Of a DNA stretch of 64,000 nt, positions 23,226-34,200 are shown piece by piece (position 1 is the stretch's first letter; each line of letters begins with the position of its first letter). The DNA comes from Isoetes taiwanensis (Eukaryota; Streptophyta; Lycopodiopsida; Isoetales; Isoetaceae): positions 3,552,586-3,616,585 of the forward strand of contig JAJEKV010000002.1 of assembly GCA_021234155.1 (NCBI GenBank), given 5' to 3'. The position numbers were made by a program, and so were the translations under genes. The notes beneath the pieces are model-generated. The model was given only the letters and a program-made list of their open reading frames with translations. It was not told the DNA's origin and did no database searches.

Positions 23226-23605
23226 AAAAGAGAGGGGGAGGGAGGAGGGGGCACACCTTGATAAGGAGAATTAGGAGGAGAAAGAGGGAGGAGCCACCTG
23301 CGTTGAAGAGGGGAAGAGGATAAGTTGGAAGAAGGGGCAAGGGCGGGGAGAGAGGAGAGAGGAGAGAGCAAAAGGGCCAAAGGAGGGAGGAGGGAGGAGG
23401 GGCAAAGAGAGGGGCAAAGAGGAGGGGGAGGGGGCAAAGGGGGAGGAGGAGGAGCAAAGGAGGGGCCGGGGAGGGCAAGGGGGGAGGGCAAAGGGAGGGA
23501 GGGAGGGAGGGAGGGAGGGAGGAGGAGAGCAAAAGAGAGGGCAAAAGGAGGCCGGGGGAGGAGCAAAGGAGGAGGCGGGGAGGGGCAAGGGGGCAAGCCC
23601 TCCCC
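23226..23605. repeat. GA/GGGA-rich simple-sequence tract
   Basis: About 380 bases are almost pure purine on the + strand. They consist of irregular GGGAGGA, GGGGCAAA and GGAGGAGGGG words, with a regular run of GGGA units at about 23492-23522. The proline-rich reading frames on the - strand are products of this composition and are not genes. The GGGA run could form a G-quadruplex or triplex. Confidence 0.9.
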
Positions 23606-25547
23606 ACTCCCAAAAAATAAAAATAAAATAAAAGTATTAGTGATGAATAGCTAATTAAGTTAATTAAGCTAATTAATTAATCAAAAATATGATCAGGTAA
23701 AATCAATATGTGGTGCAAACCTTTCTGCGACCCCGCTGGTCGAGAAATCCAATTGAATTCCGGCTACAAATGCACCAAAATGAGGAATTTCAAACCTCAC
23801 GACTTCAGGATTCAGCGAAAACCTAGAAGCACCTATAAACTAAAGGTGATTTTGCCGCTGAAACTTAAAATCAATGCCTCCTTCCCACCAACACAGGCAA
23901 AGGAAGCCCGGTCATGGAGACGCGGATCCGGCCCGTGAAATGGAGGAAGCGGTTTGAAAAGCGGCGAGGAGGCGGCGAAGAAGAGTGGCGGTGCCAAAGA
24001 TACGGTGTATTTTAAAGTCAACATTTCTTGCTTTTTCGTTGAAGGTCCGGTATGCGGATTGAGCTATTTGCATTGCGGTTAAACTACGTAAGAGCGATTG
24101 TATTGAAAAAGTTGAACTTCTGCTTGGGATCACTTGGATTGAGACAAAGGCCCATGTGGCTATGGAAGTGATGTGGGCCTTGAGAAGCGGGGCTTGCCAG
24201 CGAGGTCGATAATGCAAAAGTGCATTTTACGACAAGATAAAGCTGAATGGTGGGCGAGGCGGAGCTATGGAAGAAGGCGTGGGGATGGCAATCTAAAATG
24301 CATGAAATCCGATTCAAATCCGATTTCAAAGATCTGCCGATCCCGGCTGAATTCATATGTTTTGCTTCGTCGTTTTCGCGGCTTTTGCAGCGAATCGGTT
24401 CACGGCTACATTTTCAAAGCGAAATTCTTGAAGTTTAAAGAGCTCACGAAGTTTAAAAGGCTGACTACTGGTAAGGAAGGAATGGAAGGGCCTTAACTGG
24501 CTTCGCGCCAATGGACCTACACTCGACAGAATACGCCATATCGGTTTCCTCTTTATGCTTTCACGATCCGACTACGTCCGGGGCATTTCTTTTATGAAAT
24601 GGTTCTTTCAAAGCTTTGTGGTTGTAGTTCTTTTGATATTATACCCGGATGAAGAAATGGAAATCCGGCCGCGGCCGGATGGGAAAGGTTAGGCCAGATG
24701 AAAGGCGGAAGGAAGCGATGAAACTTGGAAGAGCGATAGGAAGCGAAAGCTCCATAGAAAAGCATGCCAGCCACGTTCTTGGGAGTTAAGCCATAGCCCG
24801 CGATCTTGGGAGTTCATGCATATGCAGGCTTTCTGTAAGTGTATAAAATCTCTTCAATTCAAAGGTATGTACCAAATCTCCCCCTCTTTTCAATTTCAAA
24901 TTTCAAACTTAAACATGGGTGGGAGGGAAAAAGTGGAATAATGGGGTGTACATAAGAAAAAATCTGAGGACATAAGCATTGGCCAATGGGTTATTTTCTA
25001 AGGCCAATGGGTATGAAGGATTAAAATATTATTAAATAAATTGGCGTCTATTTATCGTAGCCCCGATTTCATTGTGCACATTATGTTGCCATTATGGGGC
25101 ACATTTCAAGGCTGCATTTTTCCAGTACAGTCAAAACACATTGATATACTGGAGAGTTGACTATTTTTTATCACATTATACAACAAAATGCATAGCTATG
25201 AATGGTGTGCATTCAAAGGAAAATACATAAGATATTGTATTTATTAGGAAATATATAGGATAAGATATTGTGTTTTATTAGAAAACATTGATATACTAAA
25301 AAAGGGATGGGGGTCTATTTTTGGGTCTCGTATACGCATAGAAAAAAATGCATAGGTATAGTATTACTTAGGAAATACATAGGATATGGTGCAACTAATA
25401 ATGATTTGCTTTATGATATTGGAGGTAGAAACTATGTTTTGTAGCGAAATGGAGTTAAGCCCGCGTTTGTTGTATGTTTGATCACATGTGAATAAATGTA
25501 TAGTAATATGATGTTTGAAGGGCTTAGAAGCGCATTTTACTTTTGGT
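23606..25547. other. Intergenic, repeat-like, no gene recognised
   Basis: Several overlapping open frames occur, but none has recognisable motifs. At 25140-25390 short phrases such as GATATACT, TTAGGAAATA and CATAGGATA recur irregularly, which suggests old tandem duplication. Confidence 0.35.
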
Positions 25548-26040
25548 GCCTTTCTCGACTCCGCGAGTCGAGAAGACTCGAAACTCTTTCGACTCGCTGA
25601 CCGAAGAAAAGACCGAACAAAATAATCTCGGCCCGCGGTACGCTTTTTTGAGTACGTTTGCGCCTTTCCACAGGCTTCGTAGTCGAAAAGGCCCTCAGCG
25701 CCTAGCGTTTTTAAACTTTGAACGCCTTTCTCACATTTCGTAGTCGAGAAAGGCATAACCTAAAACACAGTGTTTTAAGCGAGCGCCTTTCTGCTTCGCT
25801 TGAGTGAAAAGATATAAAACCTGCATTTTTAAACTTTGAGCTGCCTTTCGACTTCAGCGACCTTAAGGCCCTAAAACACTGCGTTTTGCTTTGGTACGCC
25901 TTTCATTTCAGCGGTCGAGACTATTCAAAACACGTGTTTTAAACTTTGACGCCTTTCGTCGAAGGCCTTATTGTGTTTTTCCCTGCGAGCTACCTTTCGA
26001 CTTCATGAAATTCGAAACTCTGAACTGTATTTTTCAAAAT
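25548..26040. repeat. Degenerate tandem array of hairpin-bearing units
   Basis: A unit beginning GCCTTTC recurs at 25548, 25662, 25724, 25785, 25843, 25898 and 25951, with a variant (ACCTTTCGACTT) at 25992. After the first gap the spacing is about 53-62 bases. A typical unit has GCCTTTC, a self-complementary part around GACTTCGTAGTCGA, an AAGGC close, then AAAACAC-GTGTTTT and TTTAAACTTTGA. The GCCTTTCG/CGAAAGGC and AAAACAC/GTGTTTT arms would fold. Open frames within it are by-products. Confidence 0.7.
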
Positions 26041-26764
26041 GGCCTAAGAATTGTGTTTTATTTTATTTTTTTACTGTAGCATCGCCGGCTAACTTGATTT
26101 TGTCTTTTCGCGGCCACTTATCTCGGCCGGATAGTACATGCTTGGGAGCAATAGAAAAGACTAGTTCGTTGAAGAAAGGTGCGAGAAGAGGGTGGTGACA
26201 TCGGTTGGTTTATCTGGCTTAAATGAAGGAACTCCTCATCCTGAAATTCCTGTCGATGCATAGAAGTTCTCCGTGACTTGGAAGCTCCCTTGCGCCGCAC
26301 TGCCTTTAGGTGGTTCATGTGTGAAAAGCGATGTAATCGTTATTACTTCATTCGACCACTATGGTCTCTTCACCTTGTAATATATATATTGTAATAGGCC
26401 CATTTATAAATATAAGGTATCTCAAAACTGAGTATTTTTGGTGATTAAAGTAAACAATTTGCTTAATTTTTTGTTGGAATTGTGATCAAGTCTACCCACC
26501 CAAGAAATAGAGCCAAAATATCCAACTAAGAATCTTTTCAACTAGAACTTTGGTTTCAATGTAATGAAATTCCTATGTTTGATTTGCATTTGTTCTTAAT
26601 TCTCGACTAAGCTATCAAGAAAGCCCCGGAAAAGCTTGGATGCGCAATAGACAAAATTCAAATTATAGCTGAGTTTTGAGATTGAGTGCTTCTTTTATGT
26701 AAATTGGCCGGGGTTAGAAAAAATAGGAATGGAATAAGGTTCCACTTTAATTAAATCTGACTTA
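26041..26764. other. Intergenic, nothing recognised
   Basis: AT-rich DNA containing a TATATATATATT run near 26380. No coding similarity was seen before the leucine-rich relic that begins at about 26765. Confidence 0.35.
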
Positions 26765-27440
26765 TTTCAGATTAGGGCAACTCTCCAGGCTTAAAAGTAT
26801 ACTCCAAAGTAAGATGGTTGGCGATGTATGCGAACAATGCATCGCAGCCCACCAAAGGAAGGCACATGAAAGTATATTAAACAGATAAGTAATCTCCAGT
26901 TGCAGCCATATGCTATCTAATATCACGTGTGTCCGTGACTCTGTGTCAAAGAAGCTAATGAACTACATATTGCATGCACGATGCTTTTTGTGTAATCGTT
27001 GGACCCCTAGAGACAGCTCAAAACAATAATATGCTACATACCCTAAACCCTCGCCTGTTATCAAAGGGCAATTGTCAAGAATAAGTTTTGTTAAACTAGG
27101 GCACGATGATGGAAGAACTGCATTGCAAAATTACCAGATATATTCAATGATCGATGTCTCAGAGTTGTGACCATGGCATGGATTCCTGCATCTGTGTCAG
27201 AATAACGGGGCGGAACAAGAACTTGAAAGCATGTTGAGGATGAATTACGTCAAGCTCTTCTAAATATGTAAAGTTGTCTGAATAACTTGAAGGCAAGGAC
27301 CATTCCAATTCTCAAACTTAGAGCAATTCAAGACTGCGAGGCAGCACATACCCTTCTCCATTTTTGCTAGCATCAACAGTTAATCATTTGTGGCCATGTA
27401 GATCCAAGAATTCAACTGCAATGAGTTAGCCATTTAGATT
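26765..27440 (-). pseudogene. F-box/LRR-type (cysteine-containing leucine-rich repeat) relic
   Basis: On the - strand, pieces of successive leucine-rich repeats appear in different frames. In order they are VEFLDLHGHK (about 27410), NFTYLEELDVIHPQHAF (about 27260), SDTDAGIHAMVTTL then RSLNISGNFAMQF (27120-27200), KLILDNCPLITGEGL with YVAYYCFELS (27010-27088), and LLSLESCPNL (about 26768-26797). The pattern L-x-L-x-x-C-P-x-I-T-x-x-G-L is that of F-box/LRR proteins, which choose substrates for SCF ubiquitin ligases. No continuous frame remains. Adjacent pieces are joined by one-base frameshifts and stops lie between them, so it is a pseudogene unless these are sequencing errors. The F-box itself is not identified with confidence. 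Confidence 0.5.
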
Positions 27441-28867
27441 GAACGACTATGGGTTACATATTGAAGGTAAGGGGAGTTGATGACAAGCCATCGAGAAAAC
27501 GAGTCTTTAGTAGACGTTTATAAATGCAGCCAAACTAACGTATCGTTCCGAGAGCCCTTCAGCAACGAAAATATTAGAAACATATTTTCTCAAACAAAAA
27601 ATCAAACTGCCTTATATGAGTAGTATAGTGAAAGCACTTAACATTTTATACATTATTTTGCAAATAATATTTTTTCCATGTATTCTAATTCACACATCTT
27701 ATAGAACATGAGATAGTGAATCTATCACAAGAAATTAGAAAATACTATGGTAGAATTATTGAAACATTTCTAAAAGTTTGAAGTTTAGTTGTTCTTTAGG
27801 GACTCATTACGTTGGCAAATGCTTTTTACCAAAGTTAGGTTCCTTTCTTTTATCTGAAGTTGAGGCGGTTGCTTTCGATCCACACACAAGGCTAGAGTTG
27901 AGAGAACACCCATAAGTTTCAAGCTTGAAGTTTTAACTCCTCCATCTTCTTAATTCCTCCTGGAGTTGATTGGATTGGAGCTAAAGGGGTAAAAATCCCC
28001 CATGGTTTATGCACTCTTAGATGCCATAGACGATAAACAAATGTGTAACAAGGCTCACGGCATTCTTGGGGCCCGGTCAAGTGCGATCTTTGGAAACCAT
28101 TGTCTGAAAAAGGACATGAGTTCTAAAACCTTAAGTGTTGAGCTGAATTACGATGAGCCAAAATACCAACAAAAAAGCCTTTGTATTGATGATTATGGTC
28201 CGAAACAAACAGGATCTTCGACATGCACTTTCAAGAGTCGGCACCACATCTGTGCTTTTGGAAATAATTCTTTTGGACTCCAAAATTGATCAAAACATAG
28301 CCTCTACAATTCTGCAATGATTAAGGGAGGACAGACACCATTTTGCTTCTCCAAATGAATGCCATCGCCAAGCTCCCATTTTCGCCCACTTTATTGGCTC
28401 CCGAAACTAACTATTAGAATAACCCGGGTTAGCCGAGCGAACAGAAAAATCGCCGAAGGCGAACCCTTAAGGGCGATGGTGACCCGGTCGAGCGCGTGCG
28501 CGTGGCATTACTCACGAGGTTCGGCAGGCGGGCAAATACGATCAAGTGGAAGCGTGTGGACTCGGCGTGTGGCGTGGCGTCGGTAGCGACGCGAGCGACC
28601 TACGGAGTTAACTTAGGCGAACCATTGCTACGGATCGGGGACGGTCTGGGATGTCGGTGCGGATGTGAAGATAGGGATGGCAGGCCCTGTAGGTTAAGCT
28701 TGAAGCGAACCCACACTATCGCGAGGCGGGGAGCGATCCGCAGTAGAATTATAACGCTATATCTGCGAGATATGTCCTTGCGAGAATTCTGTTTTGCCTT
28801 GGCCTCAAATAAGATCTTCATGTATCCATTGATTGGACAAGGCGGAGCCTTTCTTTAGCGAGAGAGA
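27441..28867. other. Intergenic, no gene recognised
   Basis: A 95-codon + strand open frame at 28002-28289 has no recognisable motif. From about 28,410 the sequence becomes GC-rich and repeat-like. Some words (GGCGAACC, GAAGGCGA followed by TTAAGGG) recur near 29,840 and 29,930 in the same orientation, which hints at a degraded element spanning 28,410-29,960. Confidence 0.3.
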
Positions 28868-29375
28868 TTCTTAATCTCAATGTCGATACTCAGGCCCCAA
28901 TAGTCGCCTCTGAGAGGCAAATGAAGCGAAATTGTTAAAAGCGATAATCTGAAGCCGAATTGAGCGAAATAGGCTTAGAATTGGATGTCTTGAGATATAA
29001 GCTCGTAATGGTAATGTTCTTAGAATTAGATGACTCTGAGATGTAAACTCATGTCAGGAATCTTTTCACGCCATAGCCATTCCTTCCTAGTTGGAACTCA
29101 TCAGAGCTGGCAGAAAATGCCGTCAATCAAGTATTTATAAGCGGTGCAATCTCAATATCGGTCTCGTCGATGTCGCTATCTGAAGGAAAATGAAACGGGG
29201 GCAAAGGCGACCTCCAAATGCACCCGTGAATTGAAGGGCAGGGAAAGCGAGGGCTTAGATTAGATGTCTCTTGAGATGTAAATTCATGTCGGTAATCTTT
29301 ACGCCATGGCCCATTCCATACAGTTAGGGCTCATGAAGGATTTCCTTTGCAGGAAATGCGGATCGCGAACCTAAT
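28868..29375. repeat. Old tandem duplication of about 240-280 bases
   Basis: The part around CTTAGAATTAGATG, GAGATGTAAACTCATGTC, CGCCATAGCC and CCATTCC (29019-29110) recurs as CTTAGATTAGATG, GAGATGTAAATTCATGTC, CGCCATGGCC and CCATTCC (29253-29345). The preceding CTCAATGTCGAT (28874) recurs as CTCAATATCGGT (29150). A shorter inner copy of the TTAGAATTGGATGTC part starts near 28977. Confidence 0.6.
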
Positions 29376-30826
29376 CATCATGGAAAAAATTGAAAATCAT
29401 AAAACAATTCGAACTCATAGGCATTTAGTAATCCTTTTACGTAGTTCGCGTTTTCACGTAAGTTAGACTCAAATCGTCCAGAAGCGGAAGCATAATCAAA
29501 ATCATAAAGCTCAAAGTTACGCAAAGATCAAAGGAACGGCGGGGAAATGCTAACCGGTACCAAGAAAGTGAAGAATGTAATAGTGATGAGCGATTACTGC
29601 AAGCCTGGTCCAAAACTGCGCGGATTTTGAACCATCTCTTTTTGATGCAAAATGTTGAAGGTTAGTGAACTGACGGTATATGATTGCTACGTTAGATACG
29701 CTCGCTGCCACTTATCATCGTACCCAGGCCAGCCCGGTGAGTTAGCTGAAGCCGAACGGCGGCGATCTACGCAACGCCCACTTGCCACCACCTCTGCCCT
29801 ACATTAATCAAACACGGGTTTTGGGTTAAACTAGGCGAACCGTTAATAATGCCATGCGTATCATCACTCATGGCAGCTCATACGTCGAGGAGTTTAAGGT
29901 TCGCTTTGGCCGAATCCGGCCGGGTTACGCTGAAGGCGAGTCTTAAGGGTTAAGCAGGCGGGAATTCCGGTTATCCACCAAGATTGGCAACCCCCCACCA
30001 TTGCAAATTGGTTTCCAAAATGGTCCAAGAGAGCCTGCACCTTAATATGGAAGGAATGACGAGATAAGCCCACTCACTTGCCTTCTTTGAATTTGAGCAA
30101 AAGCAGCCGGCGCAGTAGCTTTGCTTTTTATTGCAATTCAAAGCTTCTTTTTGGAACATTCTTGTGCTTATGTCTTCAGTCAGAAACATGCTGTATGTAA
30201 ATGTATTGTTGTTGATGAAGAACATGAAAAACTAGTTTGCATTTTAGTGTTGAGAGGAAAACTGCTTAAATGGCAGAGATCTAATGGGGATCTTTAGCTT
30301 TGGGATCTAGAAGGAGGCAAGTAGGCAGCCATGGCCGATGCCAACAAGGCTGGGTTTTGTTTAATTTCTTGGGTTCACGGGGAGATACCGAGCAAAACAG
30401 AAGGACGTTCTCAAAGTGGCTAAGGAATTCACGAGACCCTAAGGGGCGATTTGGACCACAAAGACGGTTAAACGATTGAAGGTAGATCCCGATTAAAGCG
30501 CGAGTAGAATCTGCTTGGCGAATAAAATTAGTTTCTACGTTGATGCATTCTTCAAAGTGGTCGATCATGGGATCCTAAAACATCCCATTAAAGTTTATTT
30601 AGTTTTATACCTTAGAATTATAATTACCTGGCAGAGACAGAAGAAGGCAGAAAAGGAAATTGGAACACCAACAAATTGCATTCTAAAGTATAAGAGTCAT
30701 AGAAAGCTCCATTTTCTTGCAAATTACATTCGAAAATATAAGAACCAGGAAAAACTTATTTTTTGAAAAGAAGTGAAACTGGGTTGTTGTCAGTTGCTTT
30801 TTGTATCGGCAAAAAACAAATTTGAA
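29376..30826. other. Intergenic, nothing recognised
   Basis: Mixed composition, with short overlapping open frames on both strands and no recognisable motif or splice-bounded exon. Confidence 0.35.
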
Positions 30827-30972
30827 AATTTTTGTTTTGGTGTGTTATGGGATTTGTGCTATATTTAAATGATTTATTTGTTATTCATGCATTTACTAAT
30901 TTTATTTATTTATTTATTTTTTTCCCCTCCAAGCCAAAAAAGCATCTCCCATAACACATCAAAACAAAAATT
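30827..30972. repeat. Foldback element with 26-bp inverted arms
   Basis: The arm at 30827-30852 (starts AATTTTTGTTTTGG, ends TTATGGGA) is the reverse complement of 30947-30972 with a single mismatch. The 94 bases between are AT-rich. This is the form of a small MITE or foldback insertion. I cannot define a target duplication beyond the arms. Confidence 0.75.
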
Positions 30973-31003
30973 AATTCAATTGATTCCCTAGAGGCTAAAC
31001 TCT

Positions 31004-31057
31004 TAAAATTCCATAGCTACTCTACCTTTTTAAAATTCCATAGCTACTCTACCTTTT
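31004..31057. repeat. Perfect 27-base tandem duplication
   Basis: The unit TAAAATTCCATAGCTACT followed by CTACCTTTT occurs at 31004-31030 and again at 31031-31057. It is followed at once by two copies of a shorter GAAAAATGAGTA unit (31061-31087). Confidence 0.9.
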
Positions 31058-31140
31058 AAAGAAAAATGAGTACTAGAAAAATGAGTAGTACATGGCATTC
31101 ATTTCTGTCAGAATATAAATTGTTTTTTGCCATTCTTATT

Positions 31141-31255
31141 GAACATCAAATATCTTTTTTTTTTTTTTTGAGTGCAAGATTTTTTTTATTTTTTTTATTA
31201 ATATAAAATTGGTACAAAGCCCTTATTCACCCAATTAGTGAACTTCAAATATCTT
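31141..31255 (-). mobile_element. Short retroposed LINE 3' tail with target-site duplication
   Basis: GAACATCAAATATCTT at 31141-31156 recurs as GAACTTCAAATATCTT at 31240-31255, a 16-base duplication with one mismatch. Between them lies an 83-base insert whose left end is a run of T. On the - strand the insert reads GGGCTTTGTACC, then TTAATA and A-rich stretches, and it ends in a poly-A tail. This matches the look of the 3' ends of plant LINEs (a TTTGTA-type word, TTAATA, then poly-A). It is a severely 5'-truncated LINE insertion made by target-primed reverse transcription. Confidence 0.8.
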
Positions 31256-34200
31256 GGATGTAAAATGGTTCATGAACATTTATTTTTCATAAATTCCTTA
31301 GGGACATGACTAGGTCTCTTGAAATTTTGATTACTCATAGCTACTTCAATGCTTACAAGAATCACATGAAACTTGAAAGGTGAGTGCTATTCATAGTCTA
31401 TTTTCATTGAAAATAATGCTACTTTGAAAAATTATATTCCAAGTCGAGTATCTTCTGATTATATCGTATCATTGAAACCAATATAGTGAGTGCATTTCAT
31501 AGTACAATTGTGCTAAACTCATGTCTTGCTATCTATAAAATATAGTACTACCCATTATATAGAACTTGTTTTGCACTTGAGACTTAACATGTTGCAATGC
31601 TTCATTTAGGTCTTCAATATCTTATTTTAGATCAGCGTGATGTCCATTTGTTGCAGCCTTAATGTGGGAAGGTTATTGAGATTTTTCATGTGCCAAAAGA
31701 AGGCCAATGTTTTTATTTATTTATTTTAGGGAAAAACTTCTGAAATACCAAGCGAAATTTTAGTGGCCACGAGATCATTTTATTACAAATTACAGTTCGG
31801 GGCAAAATCGATGACGACTTGAGTGGATGCACATGGAGATATAGGTCGCTGACTTTGGTGGCACTATTACTATTGACTAGAATGGCCAATTGAATGTTTA
31901 CGCTAATTGGAGTGCTATCGACTTTGGGGCCAATTTAGTCTCAAGTGAGGTAAATGCTATGGAATGGCCAATTTTGACCCTTAGCCCAAATGGAGAAGTA
32001 ATGCAGCAAGTTAGCCCGTCTTAACTTAACAGGGCCTGAGTAGTAGAAATTTTTTATTCCTAAATATTATATCTACCAATTTAGAATAATCCATCTTTTT
32101 AAAATCAAATGTCGAGGCGCTTTTTAATCCTTTTCGAAGGCCTCGACTATCAGATTTTTGATTCACCCTACAAATATCGGTATGAATTCAAATTCATACA
32201 ACATGTAACTTAAACACATTTATATGGGATAGCGACTTCTTTATGTTTGAGCACGGGCCTTTGGTCTGGAAGAGTGGTAACACGCACTAGTTCACAACAA
32301 TACATGAAGTCCCCGAGTTAGAGGCCCACGCCCGGTCGCTTACTTCCCTGAACCGCATCTTCGAAATGGTTGAGGCGGGGCCCAACAAAACATCTGTCGA
32401 GTGTGAATTATTAATGATCCATGTCAGGATGGATCTTGCGCCTAATTGGTGTGACGACCCAAATAATACTTCCTTTACTTCCTTCTACTCTTTAATAGAA
32501 TCTATAAAATTTGCCATTTTGAGGCTACACATTAGTAAATATTTGGTTCCAAAATTATGAGTTTCAATACATTAGAAAAACCAGGAAAAGAGTGGCGGTT
32601 AGGGCTACACTTTTTAGGGCATATTTTACAAGGAGTGGCCAATTCATTATACTTATACAAAATTATGAGTCCACTTAAAAATTTTCCTGCCAAAATACCC
32701 TTATCTTTAGCCGAGAATTTCGCCAGCGGCTTTTCACCGGCTTTTCTTAGTACATAATACATGGTCCAGATGTTGGGGTGAGATTCCCTTACCGCTCAGC
32801 ATGGCCAGTTAAGCTTTTCTTAGAAGTACTCCCCTCATAAAAAGTAAAACTATGGCAGTTCCACTAGAGTAATATTCTCGGCTGAACTCAAATCGTGGAA
32901 CAAATCAGAAGGAGATGAGGAGTCGCGTGTCAAAATCACGATCTTGCATTTCAACATAAATTATGCGAAACCAATCCCCACGATAGTTATCCGCCATTAT
33001 CTCTTTTCTCTGCGTTGCATCATCTCCCCAAAACCCTACTTCTCGTTGTTGGAATCCTCATAACTTCCGGACGTTAAAATCCGGGTGCATTCAGGTTGAC
33101 TGCCTTCAAAGCCGAAGGCCTTCACCATAAGCCACGATGGAATCTCAAGTATTTTTATCTATTCGAAAATTGTTCCCGTACGCCAAGATGCTTTCAATTA
33201 TTCAAATGCCCTTAAGATTCTACACAATTCACCAAATACCCTTAAGATGTAAAATCATTTTTTATTTTGTAGTCATGCGATTAAAGGTTCTTTCGACCCT
33301 GACCATCAAATTAGAGACGTGATCAGAATACTAGATAAGTCCTTACTATCACGGAGGAAGTTAGATTAGGGTTTTGCTTTGGCAAATGCACCCTTGAAAA
33401 TTACCCAAAGAATGTTCATATATCCATATGGCGATGAAAAGTGATTCAGAAAGTGGCGAGATTGAGAATTCTGGAGTTTTCAAGTTCATTCTGGGTTAAG
33501 CGTCCTAAATCTTTTTCTGTTTTCTTCGAAACGAAAATTTGTTTGATTTCGTCGCACCCCAAAATACATCTAATGCTCAGTATGAAATACTAAAATACAA
33601 AGGCATTTGATGATATACAAATTCTGAGCCAAATGTCATTGACCAAAGAGGGCATTACAAAATTTATGAAACTCAAGAGCATATTAGGTAAATTAGTCAA
33701 AATGGGATATTTGTACTTTTCCCCTTTTTAAGGCAAGAGCCAATTTTGTATACATATGATATAGCACATAAGGGAGGGTGCCTTCTTTCACCCTCCCCTT
33801 CAGTAGTCCATTTCTTGCCCTTAATAGCCCACTTTTACCTTTATTAAATGCTTTTTGCCCTTTAATAGCCACCGCAGAGCTTCGTAAAATTGAGCTAAAT
33901 GCATAGTTTATTGATGGGCACTTGTGGTCAATGAAGGTCAATTGTCAGTATTGGTCCATTGGAGGGCTTTGATGATCCAGTGAAGGGGCATTTGGAGGTC
34001 TATTGGAGGTGTCCAAAGTACCATACAACTTAAAATCTTTTATAACAACCTTCCAATTTGTTGGTAACCGTACTTAGTATCAATTAGAAAGCTAAACTTT
34101 GAAATTTCATAATGTTATTTCAAAATAGAGATTCAAACAAAATAAGCCCATGCAGTAATAAAATTTCTACATCTTGATGGGTTTTATTCCAAGAGATTTT

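Noticed and set aside
23152-23654. Proline-rich and Arg/Gly/Glu-rich open frames over the GA tract
   Set aside because: They arise in three - strand frames and one + strand frame from low-complexity purine sequence. Composition alone explains them.
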